This document shows, piece after piece, positions 58,883 through 64,000 of a stretch of DNA of 64,000 nucleotides. The notes beneath the pieces were generated by a model that was given only the letters and a program-made list of their open reading frames with translations, did no database searches and was not told where the DNA came from. The DNA is from Salvator merianae (Eukaryota; Chordata; Lepidosauria; Squamata; Teiidae): assembly GCA_003586115.2 (NCBI GenBank), contig QVOM02000073.1, positions 47,775,342 through 47,839,341 of the forward strand, written 5' to 3'. The position numbers and the translations under genes are program-made. Each line of letters starts with the position of its first letter. The stretch's first letter is position 1.

Positions 58883-59604
58883 TCTGAGAGTAAATTTTCA
58901 CTGCTTACGTTTAGGCTACTCTTGAGATCAGTTGCAAAGATTTGCAGGGGGAGCCACTTGAGGCTCACCAAGCATCTATGTGGATAGTGATAGTCTGGAT
59001 CTGTAGTTCCTCTACCCAGTGGTTCTATAGGTAGCAATTACTCATTTTAGCCAGTTTCACATTGCCTAGTAGTTTGTAAGAACCAAGCTGTAGCTTTATA
59101 TGAGAGACAACTGTATTTAAAAATAAAAATAGGACGCTGATTATTAACCAAAAGGTATATTTCTGTAATACAAGTTAAGGGCTTTATCATATGCAAAGTT
59201 TCTTGCTAGGTAAAACATATAGTGCAAGCTGATATAAATCAGAACTGCAACTTTTGTAATAGCGTGTCTGTTCATATCCCTCTATTATTATTTTGGGTCC
59301 TAGGAAACCAAGCATTTGTTCCTTTCCATCTTAAAAATGCTCAACCTGTGAAATGCTAAAAAGTAAATTAGTGCACAAATCTACTCACTGTTTCCTGAGT
59401 GAAAGCCGCAGGGAACTCAGCAGGACTTCATCTTAGGAACTAGACAGAAGATTTCATATTAAGGTTTCTTTCTTGACTAGAGTGATACAGAAAACTTTCC
59501 AGAGGAAAAAGGTATAAAATGAGTACAGAAAAGAACTACTGTTGCTATAGTGTTGCTCAACGTGATACGAAGGAGTTCAATAAATTAAATAACGAGGGCT
59601 TATT
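58883..59604. other. Unassigned non-coding stretch
   Basis: No gene or repeat recognised. Confidence 0.45.
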
Positions 59605-59915
59605 TCAATGTTATGCCTCTTTATAAATCTATGGTGAGGCCACACTTGGAATATTGTGTACAACTCTCATCACCTCACCTCAGGAAGGATATTGTGGAAC
59701 TGGAGTAGGTACAGAAAAGGGCAACCAGAAAGATCAAGGGGCTGGAATACCTTCCTTATGAAATCAGGCTGCAAAGTCTTGGCCTCTTTAGCCTTGGAAG
59801 ATGGTGTTTAAGAGGTGACCTGAATGAAGTATATAAAATCATGGATGGGTGTGGAAAAGATGGATAGAGAAAGATTCATTTCTGTATCACACAACACTAG
59901 AACTATGGCAAGTAG
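59605..59915 (+). pseudogene. CR1/L3 reverse transcriptase C-terminal fragment
   Basis: 'aaatctatggtgaggccaca', 'cttggaatattgtgtacaac' and 'aggaaggatattgtggaact' correspond to the KSMVRPHLEYC...RKDIVELEKVQK block that is open at 28984-29361, here on the plus strand. Stops interrupt it (for example the tag after 'gtggaactggag'). It continues to the 'cacacaacactagaact' block (HNTRT), where recognisable homology ends. No 3' UTR follows, so it was cut off or displaced by the adjoining MITE. Confidence 0.75.
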
Positions 59916-60039
59916 CGATCAGACACAAAGGGAGGGGACAGCACTGGCCAGCAGTTTTGGTCTCTAGATGTTTTTGTACTTGCCTTTTATCCCAAACAAG
60001 CTGCTCTCTGATATGCTTCTTCTGTTCAGGACTAGTGCT

Positions 60040-60545
60040 GGTCTGGCCCAGAACTATCCCAAACAGTCCCTATTCCAGATTAGCTATAGACCTCTTTTAA
60101 GAGGGCTACAACCACATTAATGGCATCTGTTCTGATCCAGGTGTCGGCACCTCTGCACCTGGTCCAGTACAAGGAGCATTCTGGACCCAAAGAAACATTA
60201 CAGCATCTATGTGTCACCACCATAGACCCATCGTCACAGCCTACACACTTCCGCCAAAGATCACTTTTGGAACCCCAGCAGAGAGGCAGGCATACTGTCT
60301 TCAGTGATAACCCTGTTTAGCTTTGCACTTCTGCTCTCATATGAGTGATGACAGCCTTGGACAGGATGTCATTTATGTGCACTGGAACAGCTATGGCACC
60401 TCTGCAGTGCTGCTAGTGTTGGTCTGAAACAGATGGTGCCCATAACTTGCAATGCAAATGGCACCTGCTGTGCTTGTTCCAGAACAGGCTGGAGTGGAAT
60501 AGTTAGACCACTCCAAGCAAGGTAAGTATAGAAATGGCATCTCAC
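60040..60545 (-). mobile_element. MITE family C, reverse copy
   Basis: The right edge 'gcaaggtaagtatagaaatg' reads in reverse as the GCCATTTCTATACTTACC form of the common end. The next 150 bp match 9596-9760 in reverse. The left boundary near 60040 is a guess from length and from the text 'tggcccagaactatcccaaa'. Confidence 0.5.
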
Positions 60546-60850
60546 AAGCCTTTTTCTCATTCATTCATATGAGTTGCGGGACCATTCCAAATGTTGGGTG
60601 GTCCAGTTACTGATTACCTGCTCTTCTGGACCACTGGTCACTAATAAGTCACAGAGCTGTAAGAACTCCTAAGGTAATATCCAGTTCCATCCATTTTCAC
60701 TCTCCCAGTGGAAAGTGAAGATGCAGTAGGAGAAGGACTTACAAAGCAAATGTAGCTGTGTTGAATAAGTGTGCATAAATGTGAATAAACAGACTTTCAC
60801 AAATAGCGTTTATCATCAAGAGCACAATGGAGGACACAACTTCCCTCAAA

Positions 60851-61202
60851 GGGCATTTTTGCACTTTCCACGTTAGAATGGATCACCCTAGTCTTGAATA
60901 TCAGCAGGATTCCAACATTCACACTGCAAATGCTAGTATCCTGCTTCCAATCTTTGCCGTGGCAGTAGACAGGAAGTTTCTGGCCATTGCCGTGGCGACT
61001 GGAAGTGGGTGTGAATGCACTTGACTGGGTGCAGGATAGCTGTTCCCAGTTTAGCTGTGGAGCACAATTCAGTGCTCCACTGCTAGTCATGATCGGGAGC
61101 AGCTGTAAGCTGCTCCGGGTCACATGGGCCTCTGCCAAGTGTGGAGGCACTTTGCTAGTGAACATCCCTGACGCTCACTAGCTTAAAGTGCAAAAAGGCC
61201 CC
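60851..61202 (+). mobile_element. MITE family A, copy 4
   Basis: The ends are gggcatttttgcactttcc and the inverted 'aaagtgcaaaaaggcccc'. Body shared with 42990-43391: 'cattcacactgcaaatgcta', 'gccgtggcgactgg', 'gtcacatgggcctctgccaa', 'gtgaacatccctgacgctca'. The left hairpin region is deleted or eroded in this copy. Confidence 0.78.
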
Positions 61203-61989
61203 AGGATACTCCCTCCTGCTACCTCCAGCCTAAGATTGCATATGTGATGGAGAAGAAACCTAAAAACCTAGTTCTACGGGACGAAATCATTGTTTCTGTT
61301 TGTAGTTATAATATTACTTTTTTCACATTGAAATCAACAGCACAAGGGCAATGCAACATTTTTAAAAAAAATTCAAACCAAATATGGAATAAAGGTACAA
61401 AAGCAGCAGAATTATAGGAGCTGGTGAATGTGTTTTATGGCTCATAAGCGAGGAAGAAGCAGTACCCTCCCCAAAATATTCCTCCCAGAACACCTCAATA
61501 TGGGTTAAGTCCTCCTGAGATGTCTTAAAATACTGCTAAGAAACTGGAATGTTAGATCTGACCACATTTGCTAGTTAAACATGCACATTCAAAGGCAATT
61601 TCTGGTAATGGTAGGTACTGTCTAATGCCAGTGAGTCACAGAGATATTTTAGAGAAATCTCTGGTACCCCTGTGATTTAGAACAGTGATAGAAATAGAAG
61701 ATAAAGACTTAAGCTTTGATATACAAGCCTATTTAAATCTCTGAGGTGAGACACTGAAATAAGGCCTAGCCATCCAAAACGGCTCGAACAGGATCATTAA
61801 GCAGTAGCAATAATAACTTGGAATAGGCTCCTGTGCTAAGCAAGGAGCTTGTAGTACCATAAGTGCCTGAATGAGCAGCTTAGTTATTTAGAGGCATAGA
61901 TGCAAGTTTGGCAAGGGGAAAATGTTTCGGAGAACAGGAGGGCCTCAGTTTGACTCACTGGTCTCAAGCACCCAACTTTAGACATATGA
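61203..61989. other. Unassigned non-coding stretch
   Basis: No gene or repeat recognised. Confidence 0.45.
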
Positions 61990-62178
61990 TTGACATTAGG
62001 CCCATAGCCAAGGAAGGCAGAGGGAGGCCAGGCCCCCTCAATTTTTTTGCCCCCCCCCCCAAAAGCTTATCCTGTGTATTTTTTTTCTATTATACTAATG
62101 CAGAATTGTTACAGAAAAAATGTGACATACTCATTCACCCCAAAATCTGTGATGCTCCCCCCATATATATGGGCCTGA
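61990..62178. mobile_element. Possible short DNA element with AGGCCCATA ends
   Basis: It starts 'aggcccatagccaag' and ends 'tatatatgggcct', an inverted repeat of about nine bases, around a body with 'ggccaggccccctcaa', a T run and a C run. Flanks do not give a clean duplication. Low support. Confidence 0.35.
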
Positions 62179-62179
62179 A

Positions 62180-63165
62180 TGACATACAGCATCATCAAAA
62201 GCAATTTCTTATCCCTTAAAGGTTCAGGATGTTAGCTAGATTACTTGTCATTAGGAATGGAAAAGAAATTGGATACCTCCTTGATTTCCCACAGATTTGT
62301 AGAATTTTGCACTATGCAGATTTCAGTCTGCGTGGGTTTCTGGGTTCCATTTGTAATGATTTGGCTCTGTTTGCCTTGGAGGTGATTTACAGCACGGTCA
62401 TACTTGGTCATCAACTCAGAAACATTTTGAACCTTGAGCTGGAATTTGTGGCACTTTATTGACCATACTAAAGTTATTGACGGTGCACTCAACCACAGTC
62501 AGTACGTACCTACTGCAGTAAAAACTTAAATAACACAAATCACACTGTTTTAATTTTTTTTAAATTTACGTTTTTATTACCAGTGATAGCAAAACAAAGT
62601 TGCCAGTGTATCAAAAAAGTAAAATAAATTCTTTTGAATCTCACCGAGATTTAGCAGTCCAATGAATTACTTGAGTAACAAAGTCCTTTATTGAGTCAGA
62701 GCACTTTGTATTTCTTTGGATCTAACAAGCAGAATCGGTTGTGCCAATGCAGTATTTTAAAAAAGAAGTTGATGGCCATCTGTGGAGATGGGCTGCATCT
62801 GCAGACATGAAAAAAGTGGTTCAAAAGAAGCTTAAATGTGGTGGTATGTGGAATCTGATGTTCCCATCCCATGTCCAATCCACTTAAAAGGCCTTTGACA
62901 ATGCATTTCTTGGCTTTTAATGTGGATTAGAGGCACTAGTGTGGAGATGCTAGCACCTCTAAGCAGCTTTCAAACCTTTTGCTTTTTCACTGTATGCAGA
63001 TGCAGCCAGATCTTGGATAAAATAGGCCTTTTGCTTTGATCCATCAGAACTGCATGAGCTTAACTATTAAAGAAGACTTGGGAAAGAGATGAGTTCCTCT
63101 CCCCAAACCCTCACTGATAAAATCAAATGATACATGAATGAAGTGATGCACATTTTGCAGTATCG
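62180..63165. other. Unassigned non-coding stretch
   Basis: No gene recognised. 'atgcagatgcagccag' near 62998 resembles a family E right end without a partner. Confidence 0.4.
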
Positions 63166-63291
63166 TAGATTGTTTAAATAAAACACTGTATTGTGTTCAA
63201 CACCACGAGAATAAAAAACAGTAATTGAAACATTTACTGTTTTTAATTCTTGTGGTGTTTAGCATAGTAAAGTAGTCTTTTAAACAATCTA
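63166..63291. mobile_element. Hairpin MITE bounded by TA
   Basis: Left arm tagattgtttaaataaaaca, with 'caacaccacgagaataaaaa' further in, is answered by 'tttttaattcttgtggtgtt' and 'tcttttaaacaatcta'. The 126 bp fold into an imperfect hairpin with loop near 63227. The outermost TA on each side is compatible with a Tc1/mariner-type TA target, though this is inferred from two bases only. Confidence 0.75.
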
Positions 63292-63873
63292 ATCACTGGG
63301 ACGGTTTACAAGTAGCAAGGTGTTTTTGAACTGAGCTGAAAATATTTTGCTGCCCATTGGCCATGATTACTTACTAAGTAGGGCATCCGTGGGTGAATCT
63401 TCAGCCACCTCATTTCAATGTGTGATAGCAAGAGCTGCCCCATGGTGAGTGCACTCCCCCAGAGAAGAGCGTGATGACCATCAGAGGTACCTTCACGGAA
63501 AAGGTATGATTTCCCACCCACAGTGAAATTGTCTTCATCGCTGCCTTATCAGGCTCCTCCTCTCTCCCAATGGAGGCATCCTTCAATGGAGTGAACAAGG
63601 CATTTTCACCAAGGCACCCAGACTCAGGTCCACTCCGTGTTTGCATGGAGTCATGGCCATTATGAAGGAACAGGTTAGACTGGAGTTGCCATTATTAGCT
63701 GAACGAACACTAAAGTGAACCCACCGGTGATCTTCAAAACTCCTTCAAATCACTGTTACAGACTCTTTGGCCTCATCTCCACTTCCGGGGTGTGTGTGTG
63801 TGTGTGCCACAGTTGGAGAAGGCACCACAGAAAGCAAGCACCTCCCTTGTTTCCATTTTGGAACAAGAAAGTG
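63292..63873. other. Unassigned stretch with a TG microsatellite
   Basis: A (GT)n tract of about eight units lies at 63788-63804. No gene recognised. Confidence 0.45.
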
Positions 63874-64000
63874 CACTGGCGTAGCGAGGGGGGGCGGGGG
63901 GGGGCGGAGCGCCCCGGGCGGCGCGTTTTCCGGGGCGTCCGGCCCATAGAAGCCAAGGCCCCGCCCACCGGCGCCCTCGCTCTCCGCCCCGGGCGCCCGC
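63874..64000. mobile_element. hAT-like element, cut by the window end
   Basis: Begins cactggcgtagcgaggg, the CAGTGGCGTAGC-type end of 26937 and 58480, then continues GC-rich ('gagcgccccgggcggcgcg') to the last base. The far end and the right target duplication lie outside. The expected left duplication is agaaagtg (63866-63873). Confidence 0.75.

Noticed and set aside
58491..59037. Arg/Ala/Pro-rich reading frames
   Set aside because: They arise from the 29-bp GC-rich array and GC-rich body of the hAT-like element at 58480-58882.
1..64000. Search for CRISPR-like arrays, operons or bacterial-type gene clusters
   Set aside because: No regularly spaced identical repeats with unique spacers, no tandem genes with ribosome binding sites, and all recognisable content is vertebrate retrotransposons and MITEs.

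Overview
This is vertebrate nuclear DNA, AT-rich and without bacterial-type genes. The repeat mix (BovB/RTE LINE, a tRNA-derived SINE with a BovB-like tail, CR1/L3-type and L2-type LINE tails, reptilian-style L1 ORF2 and many short DNA transposons) points to a squamate reptile. A gecko-like lizard is plausible, but the sequence alone does not settle the species. I found no host exon, tRNA, rRNA or CRISPR array that I can defend. The only protein-coding material I recognise is retrotransposon reverse transcriptase or its C-terminal region, all truncated or decayed. The window reads as intergenic or deep-intronic DNA.

Layout. 0-3 kb: two old tandem arrays and a miniature transposon. 3-11 kb: mostly unassigned AT-rich DNA with short LINE tails. 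11-15.9 kb: fold-back MITEs, a larger MITE, and a three-layer nest (a DNA transposon inside a solo LTR inside a MITE). 17-22 kb: a dense cluster of miniature elements. 23-30 kb: SINE and CR1 fragments, a poly(A)-only insertion, and a hAT-like element with a perfect 8-bp target duplication. 30-37 kb: minisatellite, L2 tail, possible second LTR, tRNA-derived SINE, fold-back MITE, CR1 end. 40.6-42 kb: decayed minus-strand L1 ORF2. 43-47.4 kb: MITEs and a younger 5'-truncated L1 carrying a 268-codon ORF2 end. 47.4-52.9 kb: GC-richer element, CR1 ends, MITE. 56.3-57.6 kb: minus-strand BovB LINE. 58.5-64 kb: GC-rich hAT-like elements, CR1 and more MITEs.

The main theme is a burst of non-autonomous DNA transposons whose ends resemble GGGCCTTTCTGCACTT and whose copies span at least three internal sequence families. 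One copy has a TTA target duplication, which fits PIF/Harbinger. The window documents transposon history: nesting order, fold-back (snap-back) structures and horizontally acquired BovB. I found no host pathway or defence system, and nothing that supports a new multi-gene system.
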